Shown: piece by piece, positions 1-8,117 of the stretch
How the letters are laid out: each line of letters starts with the position of its first letter
Position numbering within the stretch: the first letter of the stretch is position 1
Assembly: GCF_000744115.1 (NCBI RefSeq)
Contig: NZ_JQLG01000004.1
Coordinates: 2,020,190 to 2,084,189, forward strand
Direction: 5' to 3'
DNA: 64,000 bases
Origin: Carnobacterium alterfunditum DSM 5972
Lineage (GTDB): Bacteria > Bacillota > Bacilli > Lactobacillales > Carnobacteriaceae
Notes under the pieces: generated by a model
Told to the model about the DNA's origin: nothing
Seen by the model: the letters and a program-made list of their open reading frames with translations, nothing else
Databases searched by the model: none
Program-made: the position numbers and the translations under genes

Positions 1-89
1 TCATTGAACAAGGAACACATGAGGAGCTGCTTGAAAAAGGAGCATTTTATGCGAATTTATATAACAGCCAATTTAGTGAAAAAGAGTAA
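1..89 (+). CDS. ABC transporter ATP-binding protein, C-terminal end (partial)
   Basis: Only the last 28 codons are in the window, read from base 3 to the TAA at 87-89. They begin IEQGTHEELLEKGAFYANLY, the typical tail after the H-loop of multidrug or lipid exporter ATPases (G-T-H-x-E-L-L, then the Y-x-x-L-Y-x-x-Q-F pattern). Known family members fuse a six-helix membrane domain to this ATPase domain. The substrate cannot be judged from the tail. A terminator follows directly. Confidence 0.7.
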   Translation, partial: IEQGTHEELLEKGAFYANLYNSQFSEKE

Positions 90-103
90 AATAAACGAAT
101 AAA

Positions 104-150
104 AAAATCATGAAGGTTCGGTAATACTGAATCTTCGTGATTTTTTATTT
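104..150 (+). terminator. Rho-independent terminator of the ABC transporter gene
   Basis: The arms AATCATGAAGGTTC and GAATCTTCGTGATT pair with a few G-U pairs around a short loop, followed by a T-rich run. It lies 15 bases after the stop codon of the upstream gene. Confidence 0.8.
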
Positions 151-224
151 TTCAGTCTAGCAGTCTAGGGCATTAAAGGGTACAATTACTTTAGAAGTAT
201 GAATAAGAGGGGGAAAACTTAAAC

Positions 225-1004
225 ATGCAAAAGAAAATGATTTTTTTTGATATCGACGGCACTTTAGTAAATAATCAGAAACTTATTCCAGATAGTACTA
301 AATTAGCTATTAAAATGCTTAAAGAAAATGGTCATGAAGTGGCAATTGCTACCGGAAGAAATTTATTTATGGCTCAAAATATAATCGATGAATTAGAAAT
401 CAGTCATTATATTGTTTGCAACGGAGCAGCAGGATACTTACATAAGGAACAAGTTTACGAGAACCCGTTGGATCCGGTTCAACTAGAGAAACTCATTAAA
501 GTAGCGGATTTAAATAACCATCAAATCATCTATGAAACTCCTGCTAAATTAAGAAGAAGAAATGAATTAGCTAATGTTAGGATAACAACGGCAATGAAGT
601 CTGTCGGTTATGGCGTTCCTAAGTTTGATCAAGATTTCTATCAACACAATTCACTAGTTCAATGGTTACTTTTTTACCGAGAAGATGAAAAGTATCTTTA
701 TGAGAGTAATCAATTTTCAAAATTCCGCTTTGTGCGCTGGCATGATTCTGGAGTTGATGTTCTACCTCATGATGGTTCAAAAGCTAATACTGTCTTAAGA
801 GTAGCATTAGAAAATGGCTATGATGTAGAAAATACTATTGCATTCGGAGATGGTCTGAATGATTTAGAAATGATCGAAAAAGTCGGTACCGGAGTGGCTA
901 TGGGAAATGCTTTGGAAAGTGTTAAATTAAGAGCAGATAAAGTGACAAAAAGTTGTAATGAAGATGGAATTTATATTGCATTGAAAGAACTTAATTTGAT
1001 ATAA
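225..1004 (+). CDS. Cof-type HAD-superfamily phosphatase
   Basis: This is a 259-residue cytosolic hydrolase of the Cof/YwpJ type, which dephosphorylates small phosphorylated metabolites such as sugar phosphates or nucleotide cofactors. Motif I is DIDGTLV at residues 9-15, with the nucleophile and acid-base Asp. Motif II is the IATGR segment near residue 41. Lys185 sits in motif III (HDGSKAN), and motif IV is FGDGLNDLEM near residue 207. A large type IIB cap lies between motifs II and III. Length is normal for the family. The ATG at 225 follows a purine-rich GAGGGGGA site. The gene stands alone, and its stop lies 5 bases before a tRNA-like stretch. The physiological substrate cannot be told from sequence. 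Confidence 0.85.
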   Translation: MQKKMIFFDIDGTLVNNQKLIPDSTKLAIKMLKENGHEVAIATGRNLFMAQNIIDELEISHYIVCNGAAGYLHKEQVYENPLDPVQLEKLIKVADLNNHQIIYETPAKLRRRNELANVRITTAMKSVGYGVPKFDQDFYQHNSLVQWLLFYREDEKYLYESNQFSKFRFVRWHDSGVDVLPHDGSKANTVLRVALENGYDVENTIAFGDGLNDLEMIEKVGTGVAMGNALESVKLRADKVTKSCNEDGIYIALKELNLI

Positions 1005-1008
1005 TGTT

Positions 1009-1057
1009 AGGAGTATAACTCAGCTGTGAGAGCGATCAACTGACAGCGTTCTACTCT
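1009..1057 (+). pseudogene. tRNA remnant: 5' half with D-arm, T-arm missing
   Basis: AGGAGTATAACTCAGC followed by TGTGAGAGCG matches the 5' acceptor strand and D-arm of common bacterial tRNAs. The stretch then jumps after about 20 bases to TACTCTG, which can pair with AGGAGTA (with G-U) as a 3' acceptor strand. There is no variable loop or T-arm, so it cannot be a functional bacterial tRNA. I read it as a deletion remnant of a tRNA that stood before the intact tRNA-Ala. The anticodon cannot be assigned. Confidence 0.45.
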
Positions 1058-1128
1058 GGGGTCTTGGTATAATGGGATTACGACTGGCTGGCAGCCAGTT
1101 AATACGGGTTCAATTCCCGTAGACTCCA
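1058..1128 (+). tRNA. tRNA-Ala (anticodon GGC)
   Basis: A 71-base cloverleaf can be folded by hand. The acceptor GGGGTCT pairs with AGACTCC and is followed by discriminator A. The D-stem is GTAT/TTAC (three pairs). The anticodon stem ACTGG/CCAGT encloses loop CTGGCAG, which places GGC at 34-36 and T at 33. The variable loop is TAAT and the T-arm is ACGGG-TTCAATT-CCCGT. The third acceptor pair is G-U, the classic identity element for alanyl-tRNA synthetase, which supports the anticodon reading. CCA is not encoded. A terminator hairpin follows, and the 3' end overlaps the island's direct repeat. Confidence 0.75.
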
Positions 1129-1194
1129 TACTGTAATTTATAACAAGTCGTTAAAACGTTGATACAACAGTATCTTTAAGACGTTTTAACGACT
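1118..1194 (+). repeat. Left direct repeat of the island (attL-like)
   Basis: The 77-bp stretch starts in the T-stem of the tRNA (CGTAGACTCCATACTG) and ends with the 3' arm of the tRNA terminator. It recurs at 7124-7200 with six substitutions. The longest identical run lies in its right half, from AACAGTATC to the end. Confidence 0.7.
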
Positions 1195-1202
1195 GTTTTT
1201 TT
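1146..1202 (+). terminator. Terminator after tRNA-Ala
   Basis: A perfect 14-bp stem (AGTCGTTAAAACGT at 1146-1159 with its complement at 1181-1194) is followed by a run of seven T. The distal repeat copy carries the same hairpin with one C-A mismatch. Confidence 0.8.
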
Positions 1203-1230
1203 CATTTCACGACTAATTCCACGTCTATTG

Positions 1231-2079
1231 TTAGAAATCTAAATAGTTTGCGAACTTTTCAGCAGTGTTTTCTTTAGCCTTTTTAGATACATGTGCGTAG
1301 ATGTTCATGGTGGTATGAATATCTGAATGACCTAGTCTGTCTTGTACTTCTTTAATTGTAGCACCAGCTTCAAATAGTATTGAACAATGGCTATGTCTGA
1401 GCCCATGAGTTGTGATTCTCTTTAGTCCGTATTTTTCTATAATACGATCAAGGTATTTTCCAACTTTAGGTGGCTGCATAATGGTATTTTTAGTGCTAGG
1501 AAAAATTAATTGAGTAGGGCTTAATGTATTGAAACCTAACTTCAAGTAATCTTCTTTTTGTGTTTTTTTCCAAGATTTAAGAATAGCCATTGTTTGAGCA
1601 TCCATTGAAATACTACGGACAGAAGTTTTTGTCTTAGGAGTTTGTATGATTAAAACGTTATTTAATCCGAATGTCACAGTTTTATTTATTTTAATGTAGT
1701 TCTCTGTAAAATTGATATCACGCCATTGCAGGGCTAAAATTTCGCCTTTACGTGCACCAGAGAATGCTAACGTTCTAAATAGTGCAAGTTGTAAAGGGTC
1801 ATCATCTTTTTTTAAACAATCGAAGAAATGAGTTAGTTCTTCTTTATCATAAAAATTTAAAACCTTATCTTCTTGTACGTTTACTTTCTTAATTGGTATA
1901 CTAATCTTTTTAACAGGATTTTTCTCTAATATGCCAATTGTGATAGCATAATCAAATATGCGTGAAGCATAGTTGCTTATAGCTTTATACTTTTGAACAC
2001 TCTTATACCACTTATTTATAGCTTCTTGACAGAATACTACCGTGATCTTATCCATGTATAAGTGGCCATACAATGACAA
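1231..2079 (-). pseudogene. Tyrosine integrase, N-terminally shortened
   Basis: 282 residues can be read from a TTG without a good ribosome binding site. The catalytic domain is complete: SGARKGEILAL with the first Arg (about 108-118), THGLRHSHC with His-x-x-Arg (about 226-234), and LGHSDIHTTMNIYAHV with the second His and nucleophile Tyr (about 248-263). A partial core-binding domain precedes it. Phage and ICE integrases of this kind are usually 370-400 residues with an N-terminal arm-binding domain. Here that part is missing, and upstream frames are broken by stops. It would catalyse site-specific recombination between attachment sites. Its position beside the tRNA repeat fits. Whether the short form has activity is unknown. 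Confidence 0.7.
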
Positions 2080-2382
2080 TTAAGAATTAAGGAAGTAACT
2101 GCTTAGCAATGCCCTTAGTTGGATCACTTAACCATGATTTTATTTAAAATTGCTTTAAAGCACTTCTAAGAAGCAATGTATATATAGCATATGTAACAGA
2201 GTATTCAATTATCTATAAGTGGTGAATATATAGTCTGAAAAGAGATTGGGCAGTTAATTTTCTCTTTTCTAATATAAGTCATAACTTATTAAATAGGATA
2301 AAGTTTCTCTTAATTTAGAAGCCTTCTTTTACTTTATAGTTATAAATAGATATAAAAGAATAAAAATTAGGGAGTGACAAAT
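2080..2382. other. Non-coding stretch between integrase and DUF3800 gene
   Basis: No coding frame is convincing. The integrase-proximal part probably contains the eroded 5' end of the integrase gene. A 9-bp inverted repeat GAAAAGAGA / TCTCTTTTC lies at 2237-2245 and 2261-2269. The region next to the downstream gene is very A+T-rich and should contain its promoter, but I could not fix -35/-10 boxes. Confidence 0.4.
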
Positions 2383-3043
2383 ATGTACAATGTTTATATT
2401 GATGAAAAGGGTCCTCAAGAAAGCTTTAGGATATCAGAACCATTTGATTTTGAAAATAAACTGAAGTATGCAGATGATAAGATGCATTCGTACGTTGCAA
2501 ATATCTGCTCCATACCATCTTCTAATATGTCGAAAGTTGAAGCAGCTTATATAGAACTAGAAAACAAATACATGACTACTCGTCCAAAGCTAAAACTAGA
2601 CGAATTAAAAGGAAAAACTATTTTAAAAGGGAATTTTAAATTCGGAGTAGCAAGTATGAAGGTAAATGAGCTTGATTTTTATAACTCCTTACTTACTATG
2701 TTGAAAAAATATCGTGTTCAAAATTTATTTTTTAGCATCAGTAAAATGTCTGTCATTGTTAGTGCCAGACTGAGTGACTGGATTTTAGAACTTGATTCTA
2801 AAAGATTTATAGATTCTGCAATTCGAGTACAGTACACACTTGCTAAGTACGCTAATAATGAAGCGAACGAAAATGTCATTAACAAATTGCTAAATAAATT
2901 CGAAGGGACTAAAGACTTGCTTAACGCTATAAAATCACACATGCAAGAAATAGTCGATAAAAATGTAAATAATAAAAGAATGGAAAGCCAGGTAAATGAG
3001 TACAAATACATAATTCAAATAATAAGAAAATACAATTATATAA

Positions 3044-4106
3044 CGTCGATTGTAAGATTAAGCTATACAAATAAAAAAGCCATTCGTGATACACTCTAAT
3101 TGTATTTCCAACCACAGAAAACAAGGAGTGATCACGAATGACCTATACCCATATTACCATGGATGAACTAGTGATGATAGAAGCTTATTACCACCAAGGT
3201 GTTCCAGTTGCTAAAATAGCTACTTACTTGAATCGTACTCGTACACCGATTAATAATGTTATCAGGTTCTTCAAAGCAGGACACACAGCTTTCGACCATT
3301 ACCTACGGTATAAAAAAAACAAGAAACAGTGTGGACGCAAAAAAATTGATTTACCAAAAGAACAACAGCTTTATATCAAGGGAAAAGTAGCTGAGGGCTG
3401 GACGCCGGATGTCATTATTGGCCGTAAAGAAATGACAATAGACTGTTCCGTACGAACACTTTATAGGCAGTTTAAAGAAAGAATATTCGATGAAGTTACA
3501 CTCCCGATGAAAGGGAAAAGAAAACCTAACGGACATCAAGAACGTAGAGGTAGACAAGCTTATAAACGAAATATCTCTGAAAGAATAATAGACTATCCCA
3601 CATTTAAAGAAGAGTTTGGTCATATCGAAGGAGATACCATTGTAGGTGTTCACCACAAAAGTGCGGTTATTACTCTAGTAGAGATTTTATCAAAAGCTAT
3701 CATTACCTTAAAGCCCAAAGGGCGTAAAGCCTGCGACATTGAGAATGCCATGAATCAATGGTTCCAAGCCATACCAAAAAATTTATTCAAATCCATTACG
3801 TTTGATTGCGGAAAGGAGTTTTCCAACTGGAAATCTTTGTGCAACCAACATGATGTCGCTATTTACTTCGCTGATCCTGGAACGCCTTCACAACGAGCTT
3901 TAAATGAGAATTCTAATGGACTTCTTCGAAAAGATGGATTGCCAAAAAAAATGGATTTCAACGAAGTTGACCAGACTTTCGTATCATCTGTTGCACACAA
4001 ACGAAATAACATTCCAAGGAAGTCACTAAATTACCAAACACCGTTGGAAGTTTTTATGAGTTATATGGATGAAGATAGTTTGTATAGCTTAATTTGACAA
4101 ATCAGA
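3044..4106 (+). mobile_element. IS30-family element, copy 1
   Basis: This is a 1063-bp element. Its ends are CGTCGATTGTAAGATTAAG on the left and, as reverse complement of the right end, TCTGATTTGTCAAATTAAG, both continuing into CTATACAAA. It is flanked by a 3-bp target duplication TAA (3041-3043 and 4107-4109). It is identical to copy 2 except for one substitution that I could find, so transposition was recent. Confidence 0.9.
3138..4097 (+). CDS. IS30-family transposase, copy 1
   Basis: 319 residues. The N-terminal HTH segment (DELVMIEAYYHQGVPVAKIA, about 9-28) recognises the IS ends. The DDE catalytic domain shows HIEGDTIVG (Asp, about 161), TFDCGKEFSNW (Asp, about 223) and a Glu in the ALNENSNGLLR segment (about 259). 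The start ATG follows AAGGAGTG. It differs from the second copy only by Gly82 in place of Arg. It is presumably functional and acts on the element's own inverted repeats. Confidence 0.95.
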   Translation: MTYTHITMDELVMIEAYYHQGVPVAKIATYLNRTRTPINNVIRFFKAGHTAFDHYLRYKKNKKQCGRKKIDLPKEQQLYIKGKVAEGWTPDVIIGRKEMTIDCSVRTLYRQFKERIFDEVTLPMKGKRKPNGHQERRGRQAYKRNISERIIDYPTFKEEFGHIEGDTIVGVHHKSAVITLVEILSKAIITLKPKGRKACDIENAMNQWFQAIPKNLFKSITFDCGKEFSNWKSLCNQHDVAIYFADPGTPSQRALNENSNGLLRKDGLPKKMDFNEVDQTFVSSVAHKRNNIPRKSLNYQTPLEVFMSYMDEDSLYSLI

Positions 4107-4746
4107 TAAATAATAATCCTTCAGATAACTATAATTTTGATTGGAGAAAAGTAACATTCGCAATAGATTTGTGGCAGACAGAACAAATAGTTGAAAGTGA
4201 AGATAAACCAAACTACAATTTATTTTTAGATGAAGGTATAAAAAAAGAATATTTTGAAGATTTAAATTTTGAGTTAATCGAAGAAGAATGTGATTCCAGT
4301 CAATATGTGGGGATACGAATAGCAGATGTCTTAGTTGTTTTAATAGGAAACTTACTTAACAACTTAAGAATAAATGTTATGCATGATAATTCTGCTCCTG
4401 ATCTTTTAAAAAGAGTACCAATAGAGCATTATCAGTTAGATGATAAGCAATTTACTTTAATGAAAACCATGTATGAATTTATATATAATGATGATAACAA
4501 ATATGGATTAATTAATGATACGTATTTTGATGAAAGTGTAAATATGGAGAGTTTTATCGTATACATAAATAGGTATAAAAATTTTAAAGAATACAATGAT
4601 TTTAAAGGAAATCATTCGGAGGAGCATTTCAAAATATATCAAAAAATATTTAATATAAAGTTCAGCGAAGCATATGAGAACGAAAAAAAAATTCGAAACT
4701 CTTTCGGAAAATATAAAAAAGCAATTGAAGAAAAAATTGTTCGCCC

Positions 4747-4941
4747 ATTGTAGACTCTATAAGGCACCTAATTAATGACAGAAATGTGTCGAAAATGGAA
4801 CAATGCAAAGGCTCGATTAGAACAATAAGACTAGTCAATGAAATTAGTATCTTTGAAGAAGATTTTGCAGGAAAAGTATTAGAAAGTATTGAAGTAGAAG
4901 GCAAGATTCACAGCCGATTGATTTCAAAGAAACGTAAGTAA
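4747..4941 (+). pseudogene. Open stretch after the DUF3800 gene, possible frameshifted remnant
   Basis: In the -1 frame relative to the DUF3800 gene, 64 codons run without a stop (IVDSIRHLINDRNVSKMEQC onward) to TAA at 4939-4941. The composition is protein-like (charged, amphipathic). No start codon with a ribosome binding site was found. It could be a tail of the upstream protein separated by a frameshift in the A-rich run near 4730, or a remnant of a separate gene. I do not recognise it. Confidence 0.3.
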
Positions 4942-6285
4942 ATAGAATGATTTAAAATGAGGGATAGCTTTTAACCAGTAATATGGTTGGAGGTTATTTT
5001 TTTTTGCGGTTATAAAAGTAAAACATGACTGTTAAAAGCTTCTAGCAATCCTTTTGCCTATACTTATGTCATTAAGCTTTTGAAACACGCTTAGAATGCG
5101 TTTCTCACACATTAAAATACTAGTATGAAAGGGTTTTAAGCAGATGTGGGAACAAGGTTGCTGAAATAAATAATAAGTAACACCTGCATAGAATATAATT
5201 TTATGTTTTTGGCAGTCAGTCGATAAATATCATAGCTATATTAGAAACACAATCCGACCATCTTTAATAATTGTGTAGATAAATGGCATGGTAAAATCAA
5301 GAAAATGACCATCGTTTATAGTTGTCATGGATCAAATTAAAACAACTCAATAGTAACGCAACAGGCGACTTCTAAACGTTTCATCTATAGTGTTAGAAAT
5401 AACGGTATTTAATCAATAGGGTAAAATTCCAGGTGGTTTCATATCCAGAATAACTATATAAATGGCTGAATTGCAGTACGTTCTATAACTTATATTTTAC
5501 TCTTTCCATGATATGATTAAAGCTATCAATCTATCAGGCATACCAACGATTACAAGGGATTTAATAGGCTAGTTGTCTGTTTATCCACGTAAGACAGTAA
5601 CAGTCTTAGAGTGCACTAATTTAGCTTTAAAAGCTATACATAAATTCATTAAGCTATACAATATTTATTGTTTTACTATTATTCAACAAGCTTTATAAAA
5701 TGGCATATAAATAGCTGAATCAGTTGTAAATATAACAATCGAATCAGATGCCGAAATAATAAAACAATCCGTTATAAATATAGCAACGAAGTAGTAAAAG
5801 TGGTAACTAATCAATGAAGCAGACAGCCGATAAAGTGACCATTTCAATGGATATTTACAACTAACTAATTTAAAGTGATAAAAACACGAACAATTATGCT
5901 GCTTTAATTACTGATGTTTTTTTAGTAAAATATACTATAATCTAAAAAATCAGTCAATCAAACTGAAATAATGAGCGTGTAAGAGTAGTTAGAATAAGCG
6001 TGGATAAACATGCTTAAACAACGGCTAAAGGCTTTAAAAACTTAATGTGAGCTTTTAAACCATGTAACAGTAATAGTTTTCCAACCATTCAAAAGATAGC
6101 TATTAAATAAATGGTTTTAATTATGAAACAAGTTTTTTTATTTCTAACTTAGAATTTCTTTAGTTTTAATTTTAATTATGGAGAAACTACTATCCATTTT
6201 TGATAAAAGAATGTTATATTACGAATGTTATAAATTGATAGAAATACTATGATATACTGATATTAAAAAAATAGGAGGATTGAAC
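4942..6285. other. 1.3 kb stretch without long open frames (decayed sequence)
   Basis: No frame of 60 codons or more is open on either strand, which is unusual for this genome. Short protein-like runs interrupted by stops can be read on the + strand, for example around 5500-5700 (SGIPTITRDLIG, then LSVYPRKTVTVLECTNLALK). This suggests one or more badly eroded genes. I do not recognise their family. The last 50 bases hold the promoter region and AGGAGG site (6273-6278) of the next gene. Confidence 0.5.
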
Positions 6286-6915
6286 ATGGCGGCATTTATG
6301 ATCGTTTGGATGATTATTTGTTTTCTTATTTATGGAGTTGTTGTAACCATAGTTTCAAATGTTAAAAAGAAAAAAGAACGAGAAATTCAAGAAAAAATAG
6401 AAAAAGAAGAGAATAAGAAAAGAATATATTTAGAGTCTATAAAACCAGTTGATAGATTTACCATTGAATTTGATGAAGTATCTACCAATGAAGATGTAGT
6501 AAACAAAAAGGTATCAACAATCATAAAAGCTGGATCAGGCTATGAACCATATTTTGGATACAAAAATGATACTATTGAAGAAATGAATGGAGAGAAAATT
6601 TTTAAATATATAGCCTTTTGTCATTCGGGAGATGATTTAGAAATAGATACTATCGAATCTGGAGAAGTGATCTCTGCAAAAGTATTATTAAAAGGTAATT
6701 TAATTGGAGTAGTTCCTCAAGAAAACATTGAGTCTTTGCAGAAGTCCATGTATACATACCCGTTTCATAATGTACGAATATTACTAACAGGTGGACCTTA
6801 TAAATTTTTTGATTATGTTAAAGATAAAATAGTCACTGTTAAAGATCCGTTTGGTTATAAAGTAGAAATAACTTTTTATAAAAATGATCCTACAGTTGAA
6901 TTCGAGTCACTTTAA
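6286..6915 (+). CDS. Membrane-anchored hypothetical protein
   Basis: 209 residues starting at ATG 6286, seven bases after AGGAGGA; a TTG six bases earlier overlaps the site and is unlikely. Residues 1-26 form a single membrane helix (AAFMIVWMIICFLIYGVVV), followed by a Lys/Glu-rich stretch to about residue 50 and then a soluble domain of mixed strands. The segment LKGNLIGVVPQENIESL recalls the end of HIRAN domains (DNA-end or damage-associated beta-barrel domains), but I see too few conserved positions to assign it. It is the last gene inside the island, so it is probable cargo. Function unknown. Confidence 0.65.
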   Translation: MAAFMIVWMIICFLIYGVVVTIVSNVKKKKEREIQEKIEKEENKKRIYLESIKPVDRFTIEFDEVSTNEDVVNKKVSTIIKAGSGYEPYFGYKNDTIEEMNGEKIFKYIAFCHSGDDLEIDTIESGEVISAKVLLKGNLIGVVPQENIESLQKSMYTYPFHNVRILLTGGPYKFFDYVKDKIVTVKDPFGYKVEITFYKNDPTVEFESL

Positions 6916-7123
6916 AATAGTAGACAAAATAAAAAGCCACTCCATTGAGCAGCTTTAAACCTTGTAGCCACGTTCTCCGTGGAATATTTCACGTCTACTT
7001 CTACTTGCACGTCTATTTGTTTCTAAACGGTTGTGACTGATTAGTAAGTTAAATAGTTTCTTCTATCATATAGCCTTATATTTGTTAGTGTTTAAAATCG
7101 GTTAAATACCACTATTCTAAACT
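6916..7123. other. Non-coding end of the island
   Basis: A weak hairpin with AAAGC/GCTTT arms (about 6932-6957) may end transcription of the hypothetical gene. A second small hairpin CCACG/CGTGG lies near 6970. Nothing else is recognised before the right repeat. Confidence 0.3.
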
Positions 7124-7200
7124 CGTAGATTCCATACTGTAATTTATGATAAGTCGCTAAAACGTGGATAAAACAGTATCTTTAAGACGTTTTAACGACT
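7124..7200 (+). repeat. Right direct repeat of the island (attR-like)
   Basis: This 77-bp stretch matches 1118-1194 with six substitutions. It contains the last tRNA bases (CGTAGATTCCATACTG) and the terminator hairpin, but no tRNA body lies upstream, as expected for the distal junction of an element inserted in a tRNA 3' end. Confidence 0.7.
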
Positions 7201-7373
7201 TATTTTATTTTTATTAATAACCTTTATCTCTGCAGATGGTTGCCGGAGTTATTGAGAAAAGCATATTAAATTTTGATTCATAGACGAGAAGCTGGAAGAA
7301 GCTACTGATCATATGTGTAAATTTGCTAGAATAAATCAAGCCTATAATTTTTAGTGTTGATAAAGCAATTAAA

Positions 7374-7541
7374 TTACTCACCTTTCTCTTTAGGCTTCAG
7401 GCGTTCCCATGGCTCTCCACAAGCAAATCCGTTATTCCAAAAGAAATTTTGGTTTGAAGCATCCACGCCATTTGACGTAGAATCAATAAATAAGACAAGC
7501 GCCTCTGGATCAGTAATCAATTCTCGAAAAGAGGTTGAAAT
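7374..7541 (-). pseudogene. C-terminal coding remnant, family not recognised
   Basis: On the - strand 55 codons are open between a TAG at 7542-7544 and a TAA at 7374-7376. The text includes LITDPEALVLFIDSTSNG and FFWNNGFACGEPWERLKP, which looks like real protein sequence. There is no start codon, so this would be the tail of a lost gene next to the island's right end. A + strand frame of 80 codons covers the same bases but has no ribosome binding site and poorer composition. I do not recognise the family. Confidence 0.35.
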
Positions 7542-7575
7542 CTATGAAATGTCTGATTATTCTTCATTAATGAGC

Positions 7576-7614
7576 AAAAGCTCCTATCTCAATTAAGAGT
7601 TAGGAGCTTTTTTA
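7576..7614. terminator. Bidirectional terminator-like hairpin
   Basis: Arms AAAAGCTCCTA and TAGGAGCTTTT with T-rich tails on both strands. It lies just downstream of the - strand hypothetical gene at 7648 and probably ends it. Confidence 0.7.
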
Positions 7615-7647
7615 TGTAAAACTAGTTTATTTAGGCTAGATACTAGT

Positions 7648-7950
7648 TTAACGAGTTTGTCCAAATGAAATTAATGTACTGTTTATTAATAATGTTTGCA
7701 TTCTGATTCCTTTATGGTTAGCTGAGATCAAATAAGCAGTTCCTACCATATTTTCAGAAAAACCTTCTTCAACAACAAAATGATTTGCTCTAATGTCCAA
7801 GAAATAGCTGTCATCTGCAACAAGCATGTAAACATTTTGAGCATGAAATGAATTGATTTCAAAGATATCATCTGTAGACAGTTTTTCAATTGGTGTAGCA
7901 TCAACTACTTTGTTCAAAGTCATTAAGTATTCTTTCATTACTTCATTCAT
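7648..7950 (-). CDS. Small hypothetical cytosolic protein
   Basis: 100 residues, no signal peptide or membrane helix, acidic N-terminal half, beta-rich middle (QNVYMLVADDSYFLDIRANH). The ATG is preceded by a good AAGGGGG site at about eight bases. It is monocistronic on the - strand and ends before a strong hairpin. I do not recognise a family or motif. The good start signal and own terminator argue that it is a real gene. Confidence 0.6.
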   Translation of the reverse strand: MNEVMKEYLMTLNKVVDATPIEKLSTDDIFEINSFHAQNVYMLVADDSYFLDIRANHFVVEEGFSENMVGTAYLISANHKGIRMQTLLINSTLISFGQTR

Positions 7951-8043
7951 ATCTTGACCCCCTTGTGTTTCTATTTTAATAATACCACAATTATATTTTT
8001 AAAATAAGATAGGTGGACTCAAATAAAAAATCCCCTTTAATTT

Positions 8044-8089
8044 GATGTAACACCCAAAAACTGTTTTTTTAGCTTTTAAAGGTTACATC
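8044..8089. terminator. Inverted repeat downstream of def
   Basis: Arms GATGTAAC and GTTACATC are separated by a long A/T-rich loop. On the - strand a T run follows some 20 bases later. It is a plausible but not classical terminator for the deformylase gene. Confidence 0.4.
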
Positions 8090-8117
8090 TTTTAAAGAGA
8101 ATAGTGTTTTTCTACTG

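Larger units (their letters stand above)
2383..4753 (+). pseudogene. DUF3800-like protein gene, interrupted by IS30 copy 1
   Basis: Bases 2383-3043 and 4110-4753 form one frame once the IS and one copy of its TAA duplication are removed. The join reads NYINNNPSDNYNFDW, giving about 434 residues ending IVRPL. The start is ATG 2383, eight bases after AGGGAG; the in-frame GTG 2374 overlaps that site. The N-terminus MYNVYIDEKGPQ and the late GIRIADVLVVLIG resemble the first Asp and the later A-D segment of DUF3800 proteins, which are predicted to have a DEDD/RNase H-like fold. The function of that family is not established. With the IS in place the N-terminal part ends within IS sequence, so the gene is broken. 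Confidence 0.6.
1118..7200. mobile_element. Decayed ~6 kb integrative island at tRNA-Ala
   Basis: The island is bounded by direct repeats at 1118-1194 and 7124-7200, both 77 bp with six mismatches. The left repeat includes the 3' end of tRNA-Ala(GGC), a usual target of tyrosine integrases. The integrase gene lies just inside the left repeat and is transcribed toward the tRNA, the standard arrangement. Cargo is a DUF3800-like gene (broken by IS30), about 1.3 kb of non-coding or decayed sequence, and one membrane-anchored hypothetical gene. The shortened integrase and unequal repeats suggest it no longer moves. No replication or conjugation genes are seen. Confidence 0.65.

Noticed and set aside
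7354-7596. 80-codon + strand frame beginning with TTG
   Set aside because: No ribosome binding site, ends within a terminator hairpin, and the opposite strand carries better protein-like text.
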